Assembly: GCA_963775085.1 (NCBI GenBank)
Contig: CAVZHO010000002.1
Location: forward strand, 62,001-126,000
Length of the DNA stretch: 64,000 nt
Origin: JAAFIP01 sp963775085
GTDB taxonomy: Bacteria; Pseudomonadota; Gammaproteobacteria; Burkholderiales; Burkholderiaceae_C
Direction: 5' to 3'
Part shown: positions 57,691-64,000 of the stretch, piece by piece
How positions within the stretch are numbered: position 1 is the first letter of the stretch
How the letters are laid out: every line of letters begins with the position of its first letter
Notes under the pieces: model-generated
Told to the model about the DNA's origin: nothing
Database searches by the model: none
Seen by the model: the letters and a program-made list of their open reading frames with translations, nothing else
Program-made: the position numbers and the translations under genes

Positions 57691-58959
57691 ATGGACATGG
57701 TACACATAATGAGAACTGTTTTGATGGCTTCAGCTGGCTTGGCGCTTTCGGGCGGCTTGTTCGCGGCCGCACCAACCGTATCGACGCAAGACTTCGTTGA
57801 CAAGCTCGATTCGCCGTGGGATATGGCGTTCATGAAGGATGGCACCATGTTCTTCACCGAGAAGTGCAAGGGGCTTTCCGTTCGAACCGCGGCAGGTGCC
57901 ATTAACAAGCTGCATGGCGTGGGCACCACTACCGGCTATTCCTCGGCAAGTGCTGATCTGTTTTGCGATGGGCAGGCCGGCATGATGGGTGTGGCGATCG
58001 ACCCGCAGTTCGCCACCAATCGCTTCATTTACGTGTACTCCAGCTCCAATCTCGGCGGCAAGCAGGGCAACCGGGTGATGCGCTTCAAGCTCAACGATGC
58101 GATGACGGCCGTCTCTGACCGCACCGACATCGTGGGTGATATCGGCTACAAGCCCAAGGCTACCAAGCACCCCTTCGGTGGTCCTGGCGCACACAACGGT
58201 GGCCGCATCCGGTTCAGCCCCGCCGACGGCTTTCTGTACGTGACCACGGGGGACAACCACCTGGGCATCGCGCCGCAGAGCCCGACGTACATTGGCGGCA
58301 AGGTGCTGCGCATAGACCGCGACGGCAAGCCAGCCCCGGACAACAAGCCACCGTCCGGCTTCGACCCGCGCATCTACACCTACGGCCACCGCAACCCGCA
58401 AGGCATCGCGTTCCGCCCCGGCGATAACCGCCCGTTCACTGCGGAAAACGGCCCTTGGCACAGCGACGAGGTGACCGCACTGAGCAACGGCGGCAATGCC
58501 GGCTGGGATCCGCGCCCTAACGTGGGAGGCCGCAAGGACTGCCCGGACGACTATTGCGGCTACTCACCCAACCAAATGGGTGCCATGGATCCCAAGAAGC
58601 GCGCCGCCTTCATGCCCATGACCGATCTGAAGACCTATCCCAAAGCGATGAAGCCAGCGTGGAATAACAACCGGCTGTCGCAGGGGATGTTCTGCAATGC
58701 GTTCCTGTCGGGCGCGCAGTGGAAGGACTGGAACGGCCAGATGGTGGTTGGCTTCGCTGGTATCGGCATTCATGGCACCCCGGCGGGCAACCGCCTCGAT
58801 CTGCTGAAAATCAGTGCCGACGGGTTGTCCGCCAAGAAGACCGATTTCCCCTGGCCGACCGTCGCCGGACGATTCCGTGCATGCGAAATGGGCTCGGACG
58901 GCAATCTTTATGTCGCGCTCGAGGATCAGGGCAAGATCATCCGTGTGAAGCCGGAGTAA
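57691..58959 (+). CDS. PQQ-type sugar dehydrogenase (glucose/sorbosone dehydrogenase fold)
   Basis: A 422-residue periplasmic protein with a signal peptide (TVLMASAGLALSGGLFAA). The six-bladed propeller shows LDSPWDMAFMKDGTMFFTEK, GVAIDPQFATNRFIYVYSSS, HNGGRIRFSPADGFLYVTTG, YGHRNPQGIAFRP and DLYVALEDQGKIIRVKPE-like C-terminus. The family oxidises aldoses with PQQ and passes electrons to a cytochrome; a small cytochrome c gene follows. AGGAG lies before two close ATGs (57691 and 57697). Composition is more GC-rich than adjacent cargo, suggesting transfer. Confidence 0.88.
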   Translation: MDMVHIMRTVLMASAGLALSGGLFAAAPTVSTQDFVDKLDSPWDMAFMKDGTMFFTEKCKGLSVRTAAGAINKLHGVGTTTGYSSASADLFCDGQAGMMGVAIDPQFATNRFIYVYSSSNLGGKQGNRVMRFKLNDAMTAVSDRTDIVGDIGYKPKATKHPFGGPGAHNGGRIRFSPADGFLYVTTGDNHLGIAPQSPTYIGGKVLRIDRDGKPAPDNKPPSGFDPRIYTYGHRNPQGIAFRPGDNRPFTAENGPWHSDEVTALSNGGNAGWDPRPNVGGRKDCPDDYCGYSPNQMGAMDPKKRAAFMPMTDLKTYPKAMKPAWNNNRLSQGMFCNAFLSGAQWKDWNGQMVVGFAGIGIHGTPAGNRLDLLKISADGLSAKKTDFPWPTVAGRFRACEMGSDGNLYVALEDQGKIIRVKPE

Positions 58960-58974
58960 CCGTAAGTAAGTAGG

Positions 58975-59011
58975 CGCGCTGCCTTTTCAGAACGAGGGCA
59001 GCGCGTTTTTT
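58975..59011 (+). terminator. Rho-independent terminator after the sugar dehydrogenase
   Basis: CGCGCTGCC (58975-58983) pairs with GGCAGCGCG (58997-59005), followed by TTTTTT. It lies between the dehydrogenase and its cytochrome, so cytochrome expression may depend on read-through or its own promoter. Confidence 0.85.
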
Positions 59012-59039
59012 CGTTCCTTGCAGGAATAAGGAGACAAGA

Positions 59040-59351
59040 TTGCGAATCACAATTCAATGGCTTGCCGTTATCGGCCTGCTGTGCGGTGCGGGGCCGGTAT
59101 ATGCCGATCAAGACCTCGCCATGAAGAAAAACTGTTCCGCGTGTCACTACGTCGACAAGCGCAAGTACGGCCCAAGTTTTCAGCAGATCGCAGCCAAGTA
59201 CGCTGGTCAGAAGAACGCAGTTGCGGTGCTCGCCAAGAAGATCAGGCGGGGTGGGACTGGCGTTTGGGGCCAGGATGTGATGCCCCCGCAACCGCAAGTG
59301 TCGGCGAAGGAAGCACGCGTATTGGCGACATACGTGCTGTCGGTGAAGTGA
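59040..59351 (+). CDS. Mono-heme c-type cytochrome, partner of the dehydrogenase
   Basis: A 103-residue exported class I cytochrome. Signal peptide (LAVIGLLCGAGPVYA), heme motif CSACH in KKNCSACHYVDKRKYGPSF, and axial Met in GQDVMPPQPQVSAKEARVLA. It resembles cytochrome c-551/552. The start is a TTG at 59040, fixed by AAGGAG six bases upstream. Likely accepts electrons from the preceding enzyme. Confidence 0.9.
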   Translation: MRITIQWLAVIGLLCGAGPVYADQDLAMKKNCSACHYVDKRKYGPSFQQIAAKYAGQKNAVAVLAKKIRRGGTGVWGQDVMPPQPQVSAKEARVLATYVLSVK

Positions 59352-59420
59352 TTGTTTCGTTTCTGCACGGGGAGGTATTATCGTCGCCCGCACGGGCACT
59401 GTGAGACCGCCGAGGCGACG

Positions 59421-59873
59421 ATGAGTGCGGTTTTCAAGACCTTGCTGGTGATCGCGTGCGCCGCCATCGCTGACCGCGGTTATTGCCAGAGTTTCTACTA
59501 TGTCGAACCCGGAGTTGCCTCTTGTCCAGTGGCTCCGGCACCAACCACGGCATCCACAACGGCATCCACCACGGCACCTCCCAAGGCGGTAGCACGCGGT
59601 GTTTCTGTGCGTGGGAGCATCCGTGTGTCATGTGGGTTCGACCAAGGGTCGTACACGGTAACGTTGAACTCAACCGACGCCAGTGCGACGTTCACCCCGA
59701 AGACCTTCCTCGTCAATTTCGGGCGCGTTGTCGGCAACGGTGCGTTTGCCGTCACATTCTCCACAACGGGGATGCAGAGTGTGTCCACGACCATCTCCTC
59801 GAACATGGGTAGCCCCGCAGTACGGGGCCATTTTGCGAGCCCGGGCAACGAATTCAATGTCGTGAATCCCTGA
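59421..59873 (+). CDS. Secreted hypothetical protein
   Basis: A 150-residue protein with a signal peptide (LLVIACAAIADRGYC) and a Thr/Pro/Ala-rich stretch (PAPTTASTTASTTAPPKAVA). A beta-rich C-terminal half follows (RGSIRVSCGFDQGSYTVTLN, FGRVVGNGAFAVTFSTTGMQ). I do not recognise the family; two Cys could form a disulfide. The frame is open upstream to 59352, but this ATG gives the signal peptide. It follows the cytochrome with the same GC-rich composition. Confidence 0.55.
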   Translation: MSAVFKTLLVIACAAIADRGYCQSFYYVEPGVASCPVAPAPTTASTTASTTAPPKAVARGVSVRGSIRVSCGFDQGSYTVTLNSTDASATFTPKTFLVNFGRVVGNGAFAVTFSTTGMQSVSTTISSNMGSPAVRGHFASPGNEFNVVNP

Positions 59874-59930
59874 TCGGTCGCCGCAGGTTCATATTCAACA
59901 CCCGTTGCGCGATGCGGTGGTTGGGTCGCT

Positions 59931-59964
59931 TGAAGCGTATTTACGCAATATACGCTTCATTTTT
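59931..59964 (+). terminator. Terminator-like hairpin
   Basis: TGAAGCGTAT (59931-59940) pairs with ATACGCTTCA (59950-59959), followed by TTTTT. AT-containing stem, so moderate strength. Confidence 0.6.
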
Positions 59965-60026
59965 GAAGCGTATTGCGCTAAAAGAAGCGCAGAGTCAGGT
60001 CTCCTATCTTGCATTTACAAAAAATT

Positions 60027-60075
60027 CGCTATAAATAAAATAGCTTCTTACGTCGATATGACATGGACTACAGGC
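60027..60075 (-). repeat. Interspersed GCAGCTA element, copy 15 (intergenic)
   Basis: The top strand reads CGCTATAAATAAAATAGCTT, CTTACGTCGATATG, CATGGACTACAGGC. Its upstream flank (CTTGCATTT) is shared with copy 14. Confidence 0.65.
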
Positions 60076-60198
60076 GGTTTTCAAGATTAATAAGCCTAAA
60101 AAAAGCGAAAATCCTTAAGCTGTCTGCGAGCGGGGTTTGAATGGCCGCTTCGGCTTGATCTCCACTGTTATACCTAGAAAAACGGGGTCAGACGAAAC

Positions 60199-61152
60199 TT
60201 ACCGTACCCCCGCCTCCGCTGCTAATAGCCCGTTATCCAAAAGCGATTGCACAATACCCGCTTGCCGCAGATCGCGCCTGCGCTTAGCTTCTTCTCGATG
60301 CACAGCTTCCTTTGCCATCCATTGTTTGAACTCTACAAACGTGTGCGGTGACACGGTACGCATCAGCGTCATACGGCCCGTAGCAGAGATCACGATATGT
60401 TCAAAACGTGGTGCGCTGGTTAAAACGGATGCGCGTACGGCTTGCACGGGCCACAAATCATCTTCGTCAGTGGAAAAGCGAAACGGGTGTGGGTCACCAT
60501 CCACAGGCTGTCTGCGCAGAAAGTCGACTTCAAAGCCTTTGGCATTGATGGCGGTTTCTTTCTGACTTTCTTTGCGCTCAAACGTAGCGTCGGCACGTTG
60601 CAGCACGCGAAGCATGGAGGCATCGAGTTTTTCCATCTCGGTCATAAACTGCACACGCTTGCGTGCATCCCACAGCAAATCTACGTCTTGCGTAGCCAGC
60701 GCGCCTTGCACTATGCGTACACCTGCTGCTGCTTCGTAGGCATACAGTGCGTGTGTGCCTACGACGGTGAAGTGGGTGCCCAGGCCCGCTGCCTCGATGC
60801 TTTGCAATACGGATACGACGGTGTTGGGTACGCGCCCGGCTTTTAGCGCTTTGTTGAGCCGTTCGGCATCTTTGAGCTGTTCGCGCAGTGATGTGAGCCG
60901 CGCCTCCAGTTCGCGTTTGCGTGTGGTGAATTCCAGGTAAATTTTCTCGCTCTCAGGCGTGCGCACGCCCAAGATTTTTTGTTGGTTGTTGGGTGCCGTC
61001 TTGACCAAATAGGCACGGCCCGACTGCTGTTTCCAGTACATTCCGCCCGCATAAGGCCTCACCAAGCCTAGCACGCGTGTGAACTCGTTAAAAATGGTGG
61101 ACGAGTCAATGACTTGCCGTGCGGCGTTGTCTGACAGGGGAATGTAGTCCAT
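60199..61152 (-). CDS. Nucleotidyltransferase-fold protein (GSU2403/NTP_transf_8 type)
   Basis: A 317-residue protein. A helical N-terminal part with coiled coil (RKRELEARLTSLREQLKDAE) is followed by a nucleotidyltransferase-like core, FTVVGTHALYAYEAAAGVRI and ATQDVDLLWDA (the D-x-D of the active site), and KGFEVDFLRRQPVDGDPHPF. The family is uncharacterised as far as I know and often sits in accessory regions; such folds also occur in toxin-antitoxin and defence systems. Single gene, divergent from vapBC. Confidence 0.75.
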   Translation of the reverse strand: MDYIPLSDNAARQVIDSSTIFNEFTRVLGLVRPYAGGMYWKQQSGRAYLVKTAPNNQQKILGVRTPESEKIYLEFTTRKRELEARLTSLREQLKDAERLNKALKAGRVPNTVVSVLQSIEAAGLGTHFTVVGTHALYAYEAAAGVRIVQGALATQDVDLLWDARKRVQFMTEMEKLDASMLRVLQRADATFERKESQKETAINAKGFEVDFLRRQPVDGDPHPFRFSTDEDDLWPVQAVRASVLTSAPRFEHIVISATGRMTLMRTVSPHTFVEFKQWMAKEAVHREEAKRRRDLRQAGIVQSLLDNGLLAAEAGVR

Positions 61153-61259
61153 ATCCGTATAAATATCAAAATTGTATTTTGTACGGAAAATTTATATGGA
61201 TCAATAGCTTAAGTGAAAAAAATAGGTGAAAATGGAATTTGACCACATTTTCCTACAAA

Positions 61260-61283
61260 ATATGGTACGATAACAATATGGTA
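61260..61283 (+). promoter_or_regulatory. Direct repeats ATATGGTA upstream of vapBC
   Basis: ATATGGTA at 61260-61267 and again at 61276-61283, 16 bp apart, about 35 bp before the antitoxin start. TACGAT/ATAACAAT nearby may be -10-like. It could be the VapB operator. Confidence 0.4.
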
Positions 61284-61315
61284 AGAATTATTCCTCTCAA
61301 TCGCAGGAGTTACCC

Positions 61316-61531
61316 ATGAACGCCGCCATCGCGACCCTGTCCGCCAAGTTTCAAATCTCCATTCCCAAGACGGTGCGGGAGCGCAACCATTGGCGCGCGG
61401 GTCAGGAGTTTGCGTTTTTGCCTAAGGGGCGTGGCGTGCTGGTGATGCCGGTGGCCGAGCTGGACGACTTGGTGGGCCTGGCGCGTGGTGCCAAGACGCA
61501 GGGCGTGCGCGACCGTACTGAGCGGTTTTAA
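61316..61531 (+). CDS. VapB-type (AbrB/SpoVT fold) antitoxin
   Basis: A 71-residue protein with the swapped-hairpin AbrB pattern: ATLSAKFQISIPKTVRERNH and AGQEFAFLPKGRGVLVMPVA. It would neutralise the adjacent PIN toxin and bind its own promoter. GCAGGAG lies 6 bases before the ATG. The toxin gene begins 3 bp after its stop. Confidence 0.88.
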   Translation: MNAAIATLSAKFQISIPKTVRERNHWRAGQEFAFLPKGRGVLVMPVAELDDLVGLARGAKTQGVRDRTERF

Positions 61532-61534
61532 AGC

Positions 61535-61975
61535 GTGGCCACGTCCAAGCGGACTGCCACTTCGCAGGCGAACACGGTTACCAATGGGCTGTGGGTGGTG
61601 GACACCTCGGCGTGGATTGAATGGTTGGTAGATGGCCCGCTGCGCAGCCAACTAGTCCCATTGATGCCACCGCGTGAGCGCTGCGTAGTGCCTACCATTG
61701 TGCAGCTAGAGCTGTCCAAATGGCTTGTCCGCGAGCGCGGCGAAGATGAAGCCGACGTGGTCATCGCGTACACCCAAAAATGCCAAGTCTGGCCGCTCGA
61801 TACCGCCACTGCGCTGCGCGCTGCCGAGCTACACCGAGAATACAAACTGGCGACAGCCGATGCCATTGTGTACGCCAGCGCCTTGCTTGCTGGGGCGCAG
61901 CTCTTGACTTGCGATGCGCACTTCAAAGACTTGCCGCAGGTGCGTTGGATTCAAAAAACAGGTGCTGCCTTGTAA
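61535..61975 (+). CDS. VapC-type PIN-domain toxin
   Basis: A 146-residue PIN ribonuclease. Acidic residues are in place: LWVVDTSAWIEWL (Asp 1), VQLELSKWL (Glu), ATADAIVYASAL (Asp) and LLTCDAHFKD (Asp). The start is a GTG at 61535; the core starts about 20 residues later. Family members cleave tRNA or rRNA. Confidence 0.9.
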   Translation: MATSKRTATSQANTVTNGLWVVDTSAWIEWLVDGPLRSQLVPLMPPRERCVVPTIVQLELSKWLVRERGEDEADVVIAYTQKCQVWPLDTATALRAAELHREYKLATADAIVYASALLAGAQLLTCDAHFKDLPQVRWIQKTGAAL

Positions 61976-62014
61976 CTTGAAGAGGAAAGTCTAGGCAGAA
62001 TCGATCTCCCTAGA

Positions 62015-62026
62015 TTGGCATATAAT
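62015..62026 (+). promoter_or_regulatory. Promoter -10 of the rpsF operon
   Basis: TTGGCATATAAT with a consensus TATAAT at 62021-62026. Transcription would begin near 62033, leaving a leader of about 100 nt that could hold an S6/S18 autoregulatory site; I could not make one out with confidence. Confidence 0.5.
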
Positions 62027-62135
62027 GCTGGGTTCCCCCTTGCTGCACCACATCTGACGCTGTGGGTAGCTTTTATCAACGCTGTGGCCCTAGTGAAGTG
62101 AACTTGGCCTTCAGCAAAATCCTTAAGGAGTGTTT

Positions 62136-62576
62136 ATGCGTCATTACGAGATCGTCTTGCTGATCCATCCGGACCAAAGCGAGCAGGTTCCAGCTATGCT
62201 GGAGCGTTACAAAAGCATGATTACCACCCCTGGTGGCAAAATTCATCGCGTGGAAGACTGGGGCCGCCGCCAACTGGCGTACCAGATCAACAAGCTGGCC
62301 AAGGCGCACTACCTGTGCATCAACATCGAAGCCGACCAGGCCACGATGGCTGAGCTGGAGCACGCTTTCAAATTCAATGATGCCGTCTTGCGCCACCTCA
62401 CCGTGCTCAAGAAGACCGCCGAAACCGGCCCATCGTCGATGATGAAACAAGTCGAGCGCGAAGAAGCCCGCAAGCTGCAGCAAGAGCAGTATGCCAGCCA
62501 AGACCGTGGTGACCGTGGCGGTGACCGCCCTGATCGTGGCGAGCGCCAGGATCGCGGAGAGCGCCAGGAGCGTTGA
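62136..62576 (+). CDS. rpsF: 30S ribosomal protein S6
   Basis: A 146-residue S6 starting MRHYEIVLLIHPDQSEQVPA. VEDWGRRQLAYQINKLAKAH and VLRHLTVLKKTAETGPS are conserved; it binds S18 on the platform of the small subunit. The C-terminal tail is rich in Asp-Arg-Gly repeats (DRGDRGGDRPDRGERQ), longer than in E. coli. AAGGAG lies 5 bases before the ATG at 62136; an earlier ATG at 62130 overlaps that site. First gene of rpsF-priB-rpsR-rplI. Confidence 0.98.
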   Translation: MRHYEIVLLIHPDQSEQVPAMLERYKSMITTPGGKIHRVEDWGRRQLAYQINKLAKAHYLCINIEADQATMAELEHAFKFNDAVLRHLTVLKKTAETGPSSMMKQVEREEARKLQQEQYASQDRGDRGGDRPDRGERQDRGERQER

Positions 62577-62599
62577 GCGTTGTAGCTAACCAGGGATTC

Positions 62600-62887
62600 G
62601 TGAACCACCTTGTTTTGACCGCCAACATTGCCGAGATCAGCGCCCAGCGCTATACCCCGGCAGGCATTCCCGCAATAGACCTGACGCTTGAACATGAGAG
62701 CGAACTGGCCGAGGCAGGGCAAATGCGCAAAGTCAAAGTCAGTGTACGCAGCATAGCGATTGGGCCGATGGCAGAAGTCATCCGCAAGCAAGCGATAGGC
62801 AGCGAACATAAGTTCACAGGTTTTTTAGGTAGCACGCGCAACGCCAAAGGTATCTTGTTTCATATTCAAGCTTTTGAACCCATTTAA
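62600..62887 (+). CDS. priB: Primosomal replication protein PriB
   Basis: A 95-residue single-stranded DNA-binding OB-fold protein for replication restart with PriA. NHLVLTANIAEISAQRYTPA and LEHESELAEAGQMRKVKVSV match the family. I favour the GTG at 62600, which gives the usual start (V)NHLVLT; a TTG overlapping the rpsF stop (62573) is possible. Typical position between rpsF and rpsR. Confidence 0.93.
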   Translation: MNHLVLTANIAEISAQRYTPAGIPAIDLTLEHESELAEAGQMRKVKVSVRSIAIGPMAEVIRKQAIGSEHKFTGFLGSTRNAKGILFHIQAFEPI

Positions 62888-62904
62888 TTTTTTAGGAGTC
62901 CACC

Positions 62905-63189
62905 ATGCCCGGACCATCACGTTTTAAAAAGACTGACAAGCGCCCCAAGCGCCCCGCACAGAACCTGCTGTTCAAGCGCAAGCGCTTTTGCCGCTTCACC
63001 GTTACCGGTGTGATCGAGATCGACTACAAAGATGTCGATGTTTTGCGCGACTTCATTGCCGAAAACGGCAAGATCATCCCCGCCCGCCTGACCGGCACCC
63101 GCGCGATTTACCAGCGCCAGCTCAACACCGCTATCAAACGCGCCCGCTTTTTGGCCCTGGCGCCTTACAGCGACCAGCACCGCGTTTAA
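62905..63189 (+). CDS. rpsR: 30S ribosomal protein S18
   Basis: A 94-residue S18. FKRKRFCRFTVTGVIEIDYK and the conserved IIPARLTGTRAIYQRQLNTA, with IKRARFLALAPY at the end. Assembles with S6. TTTTTTAGGAGTCCACC precedes the ATG. Ordinary family length apart from a slightly extended N-terminus. Confidence 0.97.
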   Translation: MPGPSRFKKTDKRPKRPAQNLLFKRKRFCRFTVTGVIEIDYKDVDVLRDFIAENGKIIPARLTGTRAIYQRQLNTAIKRARFLALAPYSDQHRV

Positions 63190-63210
63190 GCTGAGCACAG
63201 GAGAACTACT

Positions 63211-63663
63211 ATGCAAATCATTCTGCTCGACAAAGTCATCAACCTGGGTAACCTGGGCGAGATCGTCAAAGTGAAAGACGGCTACGCCCGTAACTTCCTG
63301 ATCCCCGAAGGCAAAGCACGCCGCGCCACCGAGTCTGCCAAGGCCGAGTTCGAAGCCAAGCGTGTAGAGCTGGAAAAAGCCGCTGCTGCCCGTTTGGCCG
63401 CTTCAACAGCCGAAGGCGAAAAGCTCAACGGCCAGACCATCAAGGTCTCGCAAAAAGCCGGTGTGGACGGCCGCCTGTTTGGCTCGGTCACCAACCACGA
63501 CATCGCCGAAGAGTTGGGCAAGATGGGCTTTAAAGTCCTCAAGTCGCAAGTGCGTATGCCTACCGGCCCGATCAAGATCGTCGGCGACAGCCAGGTCAGC
63601 ATTGCCCTGCACACCGATGTGCTGGTCGAAGTGACTGTGACGGTATTGGGCGAGACGGCTTAA
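63211..63663 (+). CDS. rplI: 50S ribosomal protein L9
   Basis: A 150-residue L9. The N-domain signature MQIILLDKVINLGNLGEIVK and VKDGYARNFLIPEGKA is followed by the connecting helix and C-domain (VSQKAGVDGRLFGSVTNHDI, LKSQVRMPTGPIKIVGD). CAGGAG lies 7 bases upstream. Last gene of the operon, followed by a terminator. Confidence 0.98.
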   Translation: MQIILLDKVINLGNLGEIVKVKDGYARNFLIPEGKARRATESAKAEFEAKRVELEKAAAARLAASTAEGEKLNGQTIKVSQKAGVDGRLFGSVTNHDIAEELGKMGFKVLKSQVRMPTGPIKIVGDSQVSIALHTDVLVEVTVTVLGETA

Positions 63664-63684
63664 GTCGTTTAAACTCGCACCGAC

Positions 63685-63720
63685 AAAGCCCCGTGTTGCA
63701 AAACGCGGGGCTTTTTCTTT
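63685..63720 (+). terminator. Rho-independent terminator of the rpsF-rplI operon
   Basis: AAAGCCCCG and CGGGGCTTT pair around a short loop, followed by TTCTTT. It lies 22 bp after the rplI stop. Confidence 0.9.
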
Positions 63721-63739
63721 GGGCGTTTTGCGCTGCAAC

Positions 63740-64000
63740 TCAAATCAAGTTGCGCATCGCCGCCGCCGTCTCGCGCAGCACGCCCAGCACGCGCGCCAAG
63801 GCCTCGCCCTGCGATTCGTTGTGCATCGGCATGATGACGCTGAGCGCGCCCGCCAGCTGCCCGCGTGCGTCGCGCAAGGGCACGGCGATGCCCCGGTGAT
63901 GCAACTCTAGCTGTTGCTCCGACACAGCCCAGTCTTGTTGGCGCGCCTGGGCCAGGGCGGTGCTGAGTTTGGCCTTGTCGGTAATGGTGTGCTGCGTGAA
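63740..64000 (-). CDS. IclR-family transcriptional regulator, C-terminal part
   Basis: The last 86 codons of a gene that begins beyond the window. VSEQQLELHHRGIAVPLRDA, GQLAGALSVIMPMHNES and LRETAAAMRNLI match the effector-binding domain end of IclR regulators such as PcaR/PobR types. The DNA-binding domain is not in the window, so the regulon cannot be inferred. Convergent with rplI. Confidence 0.82.
   Translation of the reverse strand, partial: FTQHTITDKAKLSTALAQARQQDWAVSEQQLELHHRGIAVPLRDARGQLAGALSVIMPMHNESQGEALARVLGVLRETAAAMRNLI

Larger units (their letters stand above)
59874..60198. other. 325-bp gap with hairpin and repeats
   Basis: No gene. TGAAGCGTAT/ATACGCTTCA (59931-59959) followed by TTTTT is a terminator-like hairpin for the upstream gene, with a further GAAGCGTATT copy after it. 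TCAGGTCTCCTATCTTGCAT leads into GCAGCTA copy 15, and AAAACGGGGTCAGACGAAAC (60179-60198) follows, as at 55685-56007. Confidence 0.55.

Noticed and set aside
62461..62573. Asp-Arg-Gly repeats at the rpsF 3' end as a separate repeat element
   Set aside because: They form the ordinary low-complexity C-terminal tail of S6 in this group.

Overview
The window looks like a chromosomal segment of a betaproteobacterium of the order Burkholderiales, most likely a Comamonadaceae member near Rhodoferax/Albidiferax. I infer this from gene content (rpsF-priB-rpsR-rplI, a separately encoded PriB, coaBC-dut-rlmD, ppsR/ppsA) and from a dense family of about 50-bp interspersed repeats of a kind I associate with that group. 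No rRNA, tRNA or CRISPR array is visible.

Layout. 1-460: MazEF-type toxin-antitoxin tail. 476-1555: tsaD, followed by a 250-bp block of nested palindromes. 1841-7291: Hsp20, an amino-acid-type binding protein, and a minus-strand operon of a MaoC-like hydratase, a CoA-transferase and a class II fumarase/aspartase-superfamily lyase. 7318-13472: xanthine dehydrogenase genes xdhA-xdhB, a DEAD-box helicase, then xdhC. 13568-19845: cytochrome P450, two phosphoribosyltransferases, and a CBS-Lon-like protease-cytochrome c operon behind an FNR/ANR-box promoter and a structured leader RNA. 19842-24625: hydrolase, a complete IS4-family element, a MITE-like palindrome cluster, metY and a second CBS protein. 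24633-29222: branched-chain amino-acid-type ABC transporter with a fused permease-ATPase. 29223-41515: housekeeping and cofactor genes (radical SAM protein, EptA-like transferase, mobA, moaA, SDR, coaBC, dut, rlmD) and a five-gene bactofilin cluster. 41629-47275: TonB, MauG-like peroxidase, ppsR and ppsA.

47276-61980 is an accessory region. It starts at the 3' end of intact ppsA and contains three further 3'-terminal ppsA fragments, two broken IS91-like transposase N-termini, a chimeric lnt remnant, an ORF6N protein, a two-gene ATPase module (AAA ATPase plus ATPase-wHTH-TPR protein) with a palindromic operator-like sequence, three toxin-antitoxin pairs, a PQQ-type sugar dehydrogenase with its cytochrome c, and a nucleotidyltransferase-fold protein. 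From 62136 the core genome resumes with the S6/PriB/S18/L9 operon and, at the edge, an IclR-type regulator.

Most notable: (1) a repeat family (about 16 copies) that lies inside at least eight real genes and is mostly read in one fixed frame per orientation; (2) two hairpins after tsaD that share a 30-nt loop but have unrelated, perfectly paired stems; (3) the ATPase pair with a 34-bp palindrome at its promoter, a candidate undescribed system; (4) repeated reuse of the ppsA 3' end as the edge of cargo segments, with a shared gene-start module that suits leaderless mRNAs; (5) an FNR-driven, terminator-ended leader RNA before the CBS-Lon operon. Functions are assigned by eye from motifs; no database search was run.
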